Below are positions 24,219 through 33,326 of a stretch of DNA of 64,000 bases, one piece after another. The notes under the pieces were generated by a model, which was given only the letters and a program-made list of their open reading frames with translations, did no database searches and had not been told where the DNA came from. This stretch comes from Dyadobacter sp. NIV53 (GTDB taxonomy: Bacteria; Bacteroidota; Bacteroidia; Cytophagales; Spirosomataceae). Numbering within the stretch: the stretch's first letter is position 1; every line of letters starts with the position of its first letter. Position numbers and translations under genes: made by a program. Location of the stretch: assembly GCF_019711195.1 (NCBI RefSeq), contig NZ_CP081299.1:7226501-7290500 (forward strand), in the 5' to 3' direction.

Positions 24219-27200
24219 TTAATGGATGCCTGTGACTTTCAGGCTCCAACGGATTGCATTTCCACCAATTTTGGCCACAAAACAACCAACTGTACCCCCT
24301 ATAGCAAGATGGGCAGGTATATATGCGTCTCCAAAGAAGCGAGCTTGCCAGATGTGGTCATACTCATTTGCTCGCTGTCTGGCAGTTGGCGTACCTTTAT
24401 ACAGAATTACGCCTCCGATAGTTATAGCTCCCCTACTTCCTGGCATCCATCTTACTGCCGGATTATTAGAGAATTCAATAGCTCCCCATCCAATGTTAAT
24501 GTCCGATAGTTTGGGATTAGTAAGCCATCCAGCAGTCCCTACTAACAGACCAAGAGAGCTGGTTCCTGGTGAAATAGCGAAAGTAAGGGCTGTGACGCCT
24601 AGTTTCGCTGCCAAAATACCAGCATCCGGGGCAATTGATGCAGCAGTCGATGCAACCGCAGAACCAGCAGCTTTTGCGCCTTTGTAGGCTGCTGAAGCTC
24701 CTTTTGCAACTCCTTTACCTACACTTTTAATCGCCCCACCAATTGACAATTCTCCTGATGGATCAATAAAATTTACCGGATTATTGAGAGCGTAAGTATA
24801 AGCATTAAAACTAAGAGGGTTCAGACTCGAGCCTGCTAAGGGATCTTTTGTAAGGAATCTTCCTACTTTTGGATCATACCATCTTGCACGCATATAATAT
24901 AACGAAGTCTTAGGATCTAACTCTTCTCCGGCATACAGGAAACGGTTATTGGCATAGGCAAGCTTTTTTTCTGTATTTCCGAAAGCATCATATTGAAACA
25001 AGCCTTGTGGTGTTCCTTTCTCAGTTGTAAGTGCAACGGTGCTTCCTAACCCATCGGAATGAAAGAAAAGAAATGGGTTAAATTCTTCATCCTTGGTAAC
25101 ATATCCTTCCCCGATCAAATCTAAGCCATAAACATGGTTAGAAGATATATTTAACTTTCCGTTTGTTTCACTTTCCTGTTGCAAGACAACAGCCAGCGGA
25201 GAGATCACATCGTTTACAAACCGGATAGTTTTTATGTTATCTGCTGCACTATAAGTCTGTTCAATTTTATTTTGTTCTCCATCATACTGATATTGTACCA
25301 GTACAGATCCTCCTTTTACTATCTGTGTAATACGATTTAGGAAATTGTACGTATACTCAATGCTTTTCGTTCCAGGAATCAGTTCTTTTGAACGGTTACC
25401 GTTTGCATCATATTCGTATACTGTGTTTCCTGCCTTTAAAAGTTGATTGTTATTATTATAAATGTAATTAACTTCTTTCTCAGGCTGGCTGCCAAAGGAA
25501 CTGCTTGAGTACTTTGTGGTTCTGTTCCTATTTCCAACCGGATCATATTGGTAAATGGTCCCATTTATAAGACCAAATGGGCGTTTCTCTTCTTCTTTGG
25601 TCAACTGAGAAACGGCGTCATATGTATAATAAACGGTCCTGTTCCTAAAGCTTAAAGTATCAATTTCTTCAGTCTGTATGCGCAGACCCAGCTCATCAAG
25701 TTTGTATGTGAATTCAGCTAGACTTTTGTCCTGCCATTTATTTGATACTTTTATGAGCCGTTCTGCTGCATCATACTGGTAAGCCATCGAAGTCGAATTG
25801 GGATAATGAACTCCGGTCACGTTATCTGCATCGTCATACTCATATCTGGTTACATCAGACATCCAGTTTGTAACCTGTTCAAGACGGTTTAGCGCGTCGT
25901 ACTGGTATTTGACAGTCTTTCCGTCTGGGTAAGTGAGTAATACGGGGTTTCCAACTACATCATAAGTATAAGACACCTTCTTACCGCCTGGGTAAGTTAC
26001 CTGTTTGATTTGGCCCAAAGCATCATAAGTATATTGGGTATCACCCCGTTGATCCACCATTCTCGTTCTGTTTCCGTTGGCATCATACTCAAATGCTATT
26101 TTTGCCTCTCCTTCGGGCGTTATGCTAACAAGTTGATTATGCTTATCATAAGTAAAAGAGATTTGCTTACCATCCGGATTGTTTACAGCAGTAATATTAT
26201 TTGCCCGGTCATATGTAAAGGATTTTTTATTCCCAAGTGGTTCTGTGACCGATACTAACCGGTTCAGGGCATCATACGAGTAAGTTGTTTTATTTCCGTT
26301 TGCATCTGTTACAGCACTAAGGTTATTATTTGGATCGAATGTATACTGGGTTATATGGCCTAAAGCATCCACAGCTTTTGTTAAATTATCTACCTCGTCA
26401 TACTCATAAGAAACGCTGTTTCCCTTAGCATTAATCACCCTAACAAGGTTTCCGTTTTCATCGAAATTAAAAGAAGTAGCATATCCCAGCGAATTCTCAG
26501 CTTTAACCGGTTTATTATTAGCATCAAATTCGAATGTGCTTGTGTTACCATTTTGGTTCGTTGATGCAAGAGGACGTCCTATGATGTCAAAGGTATTTGT
26601 GATGGATTTATTAAGAGCATTGGTGACCTTGTTTACATGGCCATGTTCATTGTATCCGAGTTGGTTAACAAAACCCCGGGCGTTCTTTACCTTTATCGCT
26701 TCACCAAAATCATTATTTTCAAACTCGGTAACATTTCCAAGAGGATCCAGTAATCGCTGCAGGTTTCCTTTTTCATCATATTGCAGTGTTTCCATAAAAC
26801 CCATAGGATCCGTTAGGCTAGTTGGATTATTTGTGCTGTCATAAGTTATAAAAGTTTGATTTCCTATGGGGTCTGTCATGGAAAGGACATTCCCTCGCTG
26901 GTCATAGCTTAGTCTACTTACATTTCCATTCATGTCAGTTATAGCAGTTCGGTTATTGCTGCTATCATATTCTACTGAAAATACAAAGCCATACGGGTCA
27001 ATCTCCTTCACAATACGCAGCTGACTATCGTATTCATGAATTGAAGTATTTCCAAGAGGGTCGGTGATGCTTGTTTGATTTTCTTGCGGGACACCATAAG
27101 CAAAGTTTGTTATGAACCCACGCCCGTTTTTCTGCGATATTACTTTCCCGTTTGAATCATAGGTGTTTTCAACCAGGGAATTCTGGCGCGGATCAACGAT

Positions 27201-28553
27201 ATGTGTCATCCTGTGCTCCTGGTAGACATAGTGTGTTTCCCCACCCTTCGGATCAATGCTGGAAATCAGGTCCCCATTTGAATCGTAGAAATAGTGTATG
27301 GACCTGCTAATAGGATCTGTGACTTTTTTAATGTGCCCCGAATCATCATAATCCAAATGATACATAAGACCCGTAGAACCAGAAATAGTAATGAGGCTGC
27401 CGGCCATATCATATTGAAAACTCAGCTTATTGCCATTTCTGTCTTCTATACTTATGAGTTTTCCACTGCTTGCAAAATGGTAACGCGTCTGATTTGTTTC
27501 AGTAAGCGTATAGCTCAGATCCGGTTTTTTTGTCAGTGTACTAAATATGCCAGGGTATAAAGATGTATAGGTCCCATTAGCAGCCTGTCTGTAATATTCT
27601 GTCTCACCGCTAGTATGCCTAATGGTGATTAAACTGTCTGCGGTCTGTGAAAGGCTTATATTGTATGAATATGTCCAGCCATGGCCAAAGGGGCCGGAGG
27701 ATGTGTCCTGGGAATTGTAAGTGCGCATAAACACAACAGGCATTCCACGACCGGCAAGCGAAAAATCGGTTCTTTGAAGAAAGTAGTTGCCGGTAGCTGT
27801 ATTGACCGGGTCTGCCACAAAGGCCGACGGGTTAGAGCGACTAGGCGGGCCAAACGTTGTTTCAATAGGGCGTAAGGCTGCTTTCACAGTAAAATTATCA
27901 ATGACAAAGGGGAAAACACCTTCGAATGCGGTCGAGTCCAAATCCATTACCGCATAAGCCACATCTTGCCCACTGGCTGTTAAAGTTTTACTGGAAGTGA
28001 ATGGACGAAACGAGCTGCATCGTATATCGGAAACCGGAGTATACGCTCTTACAGATGTTACCTGTTTACCGAAGGCATCATATAGTCTTAAACGGACTGG
28101 CATTTTACCCATTGACTGAAAATCAACGGAAATCGTCACAGGACCTGTTGGCATAGGAAAAGTAGCCTTTATCTGCTCCTGTGACGTGGGATGCCCGATT
28201 GTTTCCGGTAACCCAGGTGCTCCCGTAGCGAACTTTTGATCATCATTGGAAGGAGCTAAACATACATAAGCTTCACTGTTCTTTACAAGTCCGATGGTTG
28301 GATTGGCCGACACTGTGGTAAAAGTTACCCCCGAAACCGCATCTGTATAGGGACTAATTAGCTTATTTGGCTCGCTGCCCAAAGGTGGTGTCTCAAAATC
28401 GATGTTAATAGGAAGATTTGTTTGGGAATGTGCCGTATTAAGCAGACCGTTTAGTAATACAATGAGTATACAAAAGTGAATACAAGTCAAATGAAGAACA
28501 AACTTCCTTAACTTTTTCGTTGTTCTTCCGGAAAAGGTAAAAAGCTTTTTCAT
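24219..28553 (-). CDS. secreted RHS/YD-repeat protein with variable C-terminal tip
   Basis: The protein has 1444 residues. A signal peptide (about 1-43, hydrophobic FCILIVLLNGLL, AHSQ) is followed by a beta-sandwich domain (about 45-225, INIDFETPPLGSEPN). Then comes the DUF6531-type entry to the RHS barrel (TATGNYFLQRTDFSLAGRG), more than 25 YD repeats (YDxxGNxxxxxD), and the RHS core: GLGSTVAL, YYMRARWYDPKVGRFLTKDP and NNPVNFIDPSGE. After the core, about 115 residues form the polymorphic tip: an Ala/Gly-rich membrane-like stretch, then ANEYDHIWQARFFGDAYIPA. RHS shells usually encapsulate and deliver a toxin tip; the H/E arrangement here resembles a degraded HExxH-type segment seen in similar tips, so activity is uncertain. 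No cognate immunity gene is seen. It is adjacent to ISb. Confidence 0.9.
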   Translation of the reverse strand: MKKLFTFSGRTTKKLRKFVLHLTCIHFCILIVLLNGLLNTAHSQTNLPINIDFETPPLGSEPNKLISPYTDAVSGVTFTTVSANPTIGLVKNSEAYVCLAPSNDDQKFATGAPGLPETIGHPTSQEQIKATFPMPTGPVTISVDFQSMGKMPVRLRLYDAFGKQVTSVRAYTPVSDIRCSSFRPFTSSKTLTASGQDVAYAVMDLDSTAFEGVFPFVIDNFTVKAALRPIETTFGPPSRSNPSAFVADPVNTATGNYFLQRTDFSLAGRGMPVVFMRTYNSQDTSSGPFGHGWTYSYNISLSQTADSLITIRHTSGETEYYRQAANGTYTSLYPGIFSTLTKKPDLSYTLTETNQTRYHFASSGKLISIEDRNGNKLSFQYDMAGSLITISGSTGLMYHLDYDDSGHIKKVTDPISRSIHYFYDSNGDLISSIDPKGGETHYVYQEHRMTHIVDPRQNSLVENTYDSNGKVISQKNGRGFITNFAYGVPQENQTSITDPLGNTSIHEYDSQLRIVKEIDPYGFVFSVEYDSSNNRTAITDMNGNVSRLSYDQRGNVLSMTDPIGNQTFITYDSTNNPTSLTDPMGFMETLQYDEKGNLQRLLDPLGNVTEFENNDFGEAIKVKNARGFVNQLGYNEHGHVNKVTNALNKSITNTFDIIGRPLASTNQNGNTSTFEFDANNKPVKAENSLGYATSFNFDENGNLVRVINAKGNSVSYEYDEVDNLTKAVDALGHITQYTFDPNNNLSAVTDANGNKTTYSYDALNRLVSVTEPLGNKKSFTYDRANNITAVNNPDGKQISFTYDKHNQLVSITPEGEAKIAFEYDANGNRTRMVDQRGDTQYTYDALGQIKQVTYPGGKKVSYTYDVVGNPVLLTYPDGKTVKYQYDALNRLEQVTNWMSDVTRYEYDDADNVTGVHYPNSTSMAYQYDAAERLIKVSNKWQDKSLAEFTYKLDELGLRIQTEEIDTLSFRNRTVYYTYDAVSQLTKEEEKRPFGLINGTIYQYDPVGNRNRTTKYSSSSFGSQPEKEVNYIYNNNNQLLKAGNTVYEYDANGNRSKELIPGTKSIEYTYNFLNRITQIVKGGSVLVQYQYDGEQNKIEQTYSAADNIKTIRFVNDVISPLAVVLQQESETNGKLNISSNHVYGLDLIGEGYVTKDEEFNPFLFFHSDGLGSTVALTTEKGTPQGLFQYDAFGNTEKKLAYANNRFLYAGEELDPKTSLYYMRARWYDPKVGRFLTKDPLAGSSLNPLSFNAYTYALNNPVNFIDPSGELSIGGAIKSVGKGVAKGASAAYKGAKAAGSAVASTAASIAPDAGILAAKLGVTALTFAISPGTSSLGLLVGTAGWLTNPKLSDINIGWGAIEFSNNPAVRWMPGSRGAITIGGVILYKGTPTARQRANEYDHIWQARFFGDAYIPAHLAIGGTVGCFVAKIGGNAIRWSLKVTGIH

Positions 28554-28671
28554 ATCTTCCCATTTTGTTTTTAATAGTATGGATACAGATTGTTATTGAT
28601 TATTTTTTGATAAGCGCTATTGTAAATCTTGAACTTATCACGTTGTGGGACACAGCGGCTAACTGTTTTTG

Positions 28672-28731
28672 GCTGATTGCTGATAGAAGGGAATCAGAAG
28701 GTGTTCAAATTCCCTTCTATCAGCAATCAGC
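28672..28731. repeat. perfect 23-bp inverted repeat (hairpin)
   Basis: The stem arms at 28672-28694 and 28709-28731 are exact complements (arm begins GCTGATTGCTGATAGAAGG), with a 14-base loop. It sits between two minus-strand genes and overlaps the stop codon of the FG-GAP gene. No T-tract follows on either strand, so it could be an mRNA-stabilising hairpin, a Rho-independent-like end without U-tract, or a REP-type palindrome. Confidence 0.75.
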
Positions 28732-30958
28732 GTAACAACACCATTTTACTAGTCTGTGCATTATTACTTGAGTGCAGCCTTAGTATATACATACCTGCCG
28801 GCAGCTGCTTACTTTCAAAGGAGGCCTTATACCGTTTCCCGGCTTCGAGCTCGCCCTGATACAATCGTTCCACTTCTCTGCCGCTGATATCATAGACCCC
28901 CAGGGTCGTATGACCGGTTTTTAGTATTGAAAATCTGATGGTGGTCTGACCCGTAAAAGGATTAGGTGCAGCACTGAGACTTTCTCCTGCATTTTCAGAA
29001 AGCTCCCCGGCAATAGACTGCTGCTGGAATGCAGCGTTGGTTCTTGCAGCAGGTGACCGGTCTGCCACGGTGAAATTTAAGCTGTAAGGCTTTCCTTTCT
29101 TACCCTGGCCATATTTGCCGTCACAAGGCGTAACAGTTAATCTGTGATAGCCCGTAGGAAGTGTCCAGGCTCTATAGTCTCCATTAATGTCACCACCAAT
29201 AACATATGGAACCTCGTTCTCCCATACCACCAGCCGGTTGTTCATGTTAAACTCCACACTGCCCACTGTATCGGGATGTGTTACTGCCCGAATGTTGATC
29301 TTGGCAGTGGGCAGAACGGATAGGTCGATCACATCTCCATTCTGTAAAGTTTGGATGGCCTGATCGGTTTCTGCATTCACCAGTATGAGGCTACTGACCA
29401 CTGCGCCGGTAACGCTGAAATGGATTGTACGGGGCGTGCCTGCTTCTGCATTGCCCTGTGAAGCACTATATGGAGTAGCAGTCAGCGTATAGTTGCCATT
29501 AGCCGGCGTCCATCCATTGTAATCCTGCTTATTATTGGCAAACAAGGAATAAGGGGCTGTGTTCTCTGTATGGTTCCGTGTCAGTGGCCCGCTCAGCTGA
29601 AAGACCACACTGCCTACAACAGACGGGGCAGAGTTGGCCCGGACAGTCAGATTCAGCGAGGAAAGAGCGGACAGATCAATCACATCACCCTCCTTTAACT
29701 GCATGATATCCTTATCACTGTCAGCATCAATCAATGTGAAACTTTGGATGGAAGCCTGATCCGATGGGCAAGAATCTAAAAGCACAGCAACTTCATTACT
29801 GTAAAAATTTGAAAAAGCCAGATCTTGCTTTTTATCCTTGTTAAAATCCCCCTGGATTACAGAAGTAGGAAAAATACCACTAATATTTAAGACTCTAGGC
29901 TCTGCAAAACTGCCATCTCCGTTTCCAGGAAGTACGGCAATACTTCCCAATGTATGACCACCATTACTAACAGCGATATCCAATTTACTATCGCTGTTTA
30001 AGTCACCTGTGATAATTGAAGCTGGTAATCCCATGCCGCTTGGGTAAGTCACGGCTTTACCAAAACTGCCATCTCCTCTTCCCGCTAGTACACTAATATT
30101 GCTGATTGGATAATCACCGTTACTGACAGCCAAATCTAATTGGCCATCGTTATTGAAGTCTCCTGTTGTTATGGACATCTGAAAGCCTTCGCCTCCTGGG
30201 TAAGTAATCGCCTCTGCAAAGCTGCCCTTGCCGTTCCCCTGCAATATTCCGATAGAACTGAAGGGATAATCGCCATTTGTGACAGCTATATCCAATTTGT
30301 CATCATTATTAAAATCGCCAGTCGTTATTGAGGTCTGAGAGCCTTCACCGCATGCATAAATATTAGCCTTTGAAAAACTGCCATCACCTTTGCCTAGAAG
30401 TACCCCAATCGTTCCACTCTGAACATTCAAAACAATTACGTCTCTTTTATGATCCCCATTAAAATCACCACTGACCATCGAAGCAGGAAAATCGCCTCCG
30501 GTTTCATAAGCAGTTACGGGTGCAAAACCTCCTTTGCCATTACCTAATAGTATACCGATCGTATTGGAATTACTATTTGCAACAGCTACATCCAGTTCAT
30601 CATCTGCGTTGAAATCATTATTGATGAGCAGCGAAGAAGGAAAACCACCTCCACTTTTGTAAGTCATTTCAGGTGTAAATCCTCCTTTACCATTTCCTAA
30701 TAATGCACTAATAGAACCCTGAGTTTGGGTTACAACTAAATCCGGATTGTTATCGGTATTGAGATCACCTGTAACGATTGCATAGCAATAATCACCAGTA
30801 CCCAATGAATGAATTATGGGAGCCGACTTGCTTATTAAGCAAGTGTCTTGAGCATATGAATGGATGATTCCTGCAATCAGCATAAGCTGAAAAGCCCAAA
30901 CCTTCTTTGACAAATTAATGCCCCGTAAAAAGTGATGTTGTGAATAGTTGTGTATCAT
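28727..30958 (-). CDS. FG-GAP/VCBS repeat protein with T9SS sorting domain
   Basis: The 743-residue protein has a signal peptide near residues 18-36 (VWAFQLMLIAGIIHSYAQ). About seven FG-GAP/VCBS repeats (TGDFNNDDKLDIAVTNGD, each followed by IGxLxGNGxGSF) form a predicted beta-propeller at about 45-385, likely binding calcium in the DxDxDGxxD loops. Two copies follow of a domain of about 100 residues with the motif ADSDKDIMQLKEGDVIDLSA, which also occurs in the protein at 50674-54623. The C-terminal T9SS type A domain (APNPFTGQTTIRFSI, then GVYDISGREVERLYQG, ending KMVLLR) marks it for export and surface attachment. It lies 173 bases upstream of the RHS gene on the same strand. It is likely an adhesin or integrin-alpha-like surface protein. 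Confidence 0.88.
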   Translation of the reverse strand: MIHNYSQHHFLRGINLSKKVWAFQLMLIAGIIHSYAQDTCLISKSAPIIHSLGTGDYCYAIVTGDLNTDNNPDLVVTQTQGSISALLGNGKGGFTPEMTYKSGGGFPSSLLINNDFNADDELDVAVANSNSNTIGILLGNGKGGFAPVTAYETGGDFPASMVSGDFNGDHKRDVIVLNVQSGTIGVLLGKGDGSFSKANIYACGEGSQTSITTGDFNNDDKLDIAVTNGDYPFSSIGILQGNGKGSFAEAITYPGGEGFQMSITTGDFNNDGQLDLAVSNGDYPISNISVLAGRGDGSFGKAVTYPSGMGLPASIITGDLNSDSKLDIAVSNGGHTLGSIAVLPGNGDGSFAEPRVLNISGIFPTSVIQGDFNKDKKQDLAFSNFYSNEVAVLLDSCPSDQASIQSFTLIDADSDKDIMQLKEGDVIDLSALSSLNLTVRANSAPSVVGSVVFQLSGPLTRNHTENTAPYSLFANNKQDYNGWTPANGNYTLTATPYSASQGNAEAGTPRTIHFSVTGAVVSSLILVNAETDQAIQTLQNGDVIDLSVLPTAKINIRAVTHPDTVGSVEFNMNNRLVVWENEVPYVIGGDINGDYRAWTLPTGYHRLTVTPCDGKYGQGKKGKPYSLNFTVADRSPAARTNAAFQQQSIAGELSENAGESLSAAPNPFTGQTTIRFSILKTGHTTLGVYDISGREVERLYQGELEAGKRYKASFESKQLPAGMYILRLHSSNNAQTSKMVLLR

Positions 30959-31877
30959 AAGACCTATAGTTTATAATCTTACAATAAAAGCAGTGTCAAG
31001 ATCAAGCAGCTAAGTATATAAGCTGTTGCCTATATTTTAAAGAAGATCAGCAACAAATGTTGCACATAAGGTTAAGAAGGAAAGCGATTTCCTTCATTAA
31101 GGAGCACGATCCATAACCCAGATCAATTAGAATGTTTTTAACTGAATGGTTCCTGATGCAAAACCTGAAAGTACGCTCAACACGTAGCTTTACAGTCGTA
31201 AGTAGTGAAATCCTTAGCCAAATTTTGTTACAGGATCAATTATAGGGATGATGCACATCTTTTTTTGAACGTTGCAAACTGGGGAGGGCTTATTGATGAA
31301 CTTAAAGTTCAAATTTAAACATGCTTCAATCCGGATAAAATTGTTCTTGGTAACAGATAACGTAAATCAAAATTTTTGATACTTTTCTATTAACTAACAA
31401 TTATTATCGATGAAATTAAAATGTGTATGAAGAAGTTTAACGTGCTATATCAGTAAGATAATGCGTCGTAAGGCAACCCGTGGAAAATGATTTACACGTA
31501 TAAAGATAATATTAAATCACATAAAAGTCCAAATAATTTCTCATTTGTTTTAAATTTCAAAATATTTACAGTGTTTAGCGGGGATGATCCATTCGAGCCT
31601 TTATACATCATAAAGCGTTTTCAATTTTGCTGAAATATTCTCCTGTAAATTAAAATAACCTGATGCATTTTTTAGAAGGCTGCGCTGGCAATCTTATTGT
31701 ATCTGTAAACAAAAGCGGTGTCTTCTTGTTTTAGCAGCATGGGAGGTGATTCTTACAAATCTATTACAAAGGCCATCAAGCAGGGATGGTTCTGGCTAAT
31801 CGCCTTGTTAAAAACCACAGAGTCAGCAAATCACGTCAGAAGCTGATAATCAAACAGGGAATTGCCCTAAAATAATT
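30959..31877. other. intergenic, no gene, possible old relics
   Basis: About 900 bases of AT-rich DNA without a supported gene. Near 31140-31210 the minus strand translates to a short transposase-like stretch (LRVERTFRFCIRNHSVKN), too short to assign. It ends at the IS481-type insertion site. Confidence 0.4.
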
Positions 31878-31884
31878 TCATATT
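31878..31884. repeat. target-site duplication TCATATT (left)
   Basis: TCATATT directly precedes the element tip TGTGATGG and recurs at 33101-33107. Confidence 0.8.
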
Positions 31885-31986
31885 TGTGATGGTTCATAAC
31901 ATTCGCTACACTTACAGTTTCCTTTGATTTCTCTAAAAAGTTATATTCAATTTTTTGTATTGCGATCAATTCTTTAAATTAATGAT

Positions 31987-32040
31987 CATTTTTTCTCGCA
32001 ATCCTCTCTCACAAATCCGGAGAGGTTGCGAGAAAAAATG
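31987..32040. repeat. long hairpin upstream of IS481-type transposase
   Basis: CATTTTTTCTCGCAATCCTC pairs with GAGAGGTTGCGAGAAAAAAT (one bulged base), separated by about 11 bases, 28 bases before the ATG. It lies between the IS left end and the transposase gene. It may attenuate read-through transcription into the transposase or hide its translation start; this is inference. Confidence 0.65.
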
Positions 32041-32067
32041 AGGTGTTTCTAATCCAACCACCTTATT

Positions 32068-33045
32068 ATGGCCATTGAAAATTTAAAGATTGAAGCCCGA
32101 CAGAAGTGGGTAGCGCTTTACAAGCAATTGGGAAATATCTCAGTAACCGCTCGCAAATGTGGTATTGCCAGATCTACTTTACAGCGCTGGCTTAAAAGGC
32201 AGGACGAAGAGAAGCTTGTTGACCGCTCACATCGCCCAAAGCGGTTAGGTTGTCAAAAGTTTGATACTGAGCAAGAGACACTTGTGCTTAAAATTCGAAA
32301 TGAGTTTAACTATGGAAAGCTAAGAATTTGCTCTCACTTGTTAAGACACCACGAACTGAAAATATCTACTTCTACCATAGCACGAATACTAAAAAAACAC
32401 GCTATAAAACCTATTCGTCGATATAGGAAAAATAATCCGCCAATTAGGTATGCAAAGCTGATCCCAGGTGAACGCGTGCAATTAGATGTTTGCAAGATCA
32501 AGGCTGGGTTGTATCAATACACTGCTATTGATGACTGTACGCGGCTGAGGGTGCTAAATCTTTATAAACGACGCTCAGCTGCTAATTCGATTGACTTTCT
32601 GGACAAGCTGATTGAAGAATTTCACTATCCCGTTCAGCGCATCCAAACTGACCGGGGCCAGGAATTCTTTGCAGTTGCGTTCCAGGAAAGATTGATGGAA
32701 TACTGCATCAAATTTAGGCCTATTAAGCCGCGATCTCCGCATCTGAATGGAAAAGTAGAGAGAAGTCAGCAGACTGACCTTCAGGAGTTTTACAGAACTG
32801 TTGACCTGAACGACCCAGACCTTAAAGATAAACTTGCTGAATGGCAATTCTACTATAATTACTTCCGTCCCCACAGTAGCTTGAATGGAAAAACACCGAT
32901 TGAAGTAGCCATTGAACATTCCGCTAAAGCGCCATTTTGGGATGAGGTTGAAAAAGAATATGATCCAACAAAAGAGAGAATCCGAGAACAGGCTTATTGG
33001 CGTGACAAAAAAATGAATAAATACGGCCACCAGAAAAAAACGTAG
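32068..33045 (+). CDS. IS481-family transposase (DDE)
   Basis: The 325-residue protein has a double HTH N-terminus (ISVTARKCGIARSTLQRWLK; LKISTSTIARILKKHAIKP). The integrase core supplies D, D and E in GERVQLDVCKIKAG, QTDRGQEFFAVAF and HLNGKVERSQQTDLQEFY. It ends with FRPHSSLNGKTPIEVAIEHS. The single-ORF arrangement with a leading HTH-DDE is the IS481 pattern. Confidence 0.93.
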   Translation: MAIENLKIEARQKWVALYKQLGNISVTARKCGIARSTLQRWLKRQDEEKLVDRSHRPKRLGCQKFDTEQETLVLKIRNEFNYGKLRICSHLLRHHELKISTSTIARILKKHAIKPIRRYRKNNPPIRYAKLIPGERVQLDVCKIKAGLYQYTAIDDCTRLRVLNLYKRRSAANSIDFLDKLIEEFHYPVQRIQTDRGQEFFAVAFQERLMEYCIKFRPIKPRSPHLNGKVERSQQTDLQEFYRTVDLNDPDLKDKLAEWQFYYNYFRPHSSLNGKTPIEVAIEHSAKAPFWDEVEKEYDPTKERIREQAYWRDKKMNKYGHQKKT

Positions 33046-33100
33046 TTTTGTCCTACTTTTCCAAGCTAGTTAAGTGTAGCGGAACTGTAGAACCACTACA

Positions 33101-33107
33101 TCATATT
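33101..33107. repeat. target-site duplication TCATATT (right)
   Basis: Second copy of the 7-bp duplication at 31878-31884. Confidence 0.8.
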
Positions 33108-33227
33108 TAATTATAAAGATTTGATAATCAACACTTTTATAATTTTTTGTTGTATGACATGTTTTTATGTTAAATGCCGCATATCTATACCTAGCCTTAT
33201 ATCTCTTATAATTGCATAAGAATAAAG

Positions 33228-33259
33228 TAGTTTACGCTGTCAACTTATTTAAACAACAC
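33228..33259. repeat. GTCAACTTATT motif, diverged copy
   Basis: TAGTTTACGCTGTCAACTTA matches the 34-base sequence shared by 36058-36091 and 41624-41657 over its first two thirds. It lies in intergenic DNA next to a terminator. Nature unknown. Confidence 0.4.
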
Positions 33260-33262
33260 ACA

Positions 33263-33315
33263 TTTTAACAATAAAAGCCGCTGATATGTATTATCAACGG
33301 CTTTTATTGTTAAAA
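33263..33315. terminator. bidirectional hairpin terminator
   Basis: The stem has 24 bases per arm (TTTTAACAATAAAAGCCGCT pairing with CGGCTTTTATTGTTAAAA and TATCA), with one mismatch and a 5-base loop. A/T runs flank both sides. It ends the minus-strand T9SS gene stopping at 33327 and could also terminate transcription leaving the IS481-type element. Confidence 0.85.
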
Positions 33316-33326
33316 TGTTCACAAAG

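Larger units (their letters stand above)
31885..33100 (+). mobile_element. complete IS481-type insertion sequence
   Basis: A 1216-bp element with one transposase gene. Inverted ends read TGTGATGGTTCATAACATTC (left) and TGTAGTGGTTCTACAGTTCC (right, inward), both followed by GCTACACTTA. A 7-bp duplication TCATATT flanks it. The transposase frame is intact, so it is a recent insertion. Confidence 0.92.
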
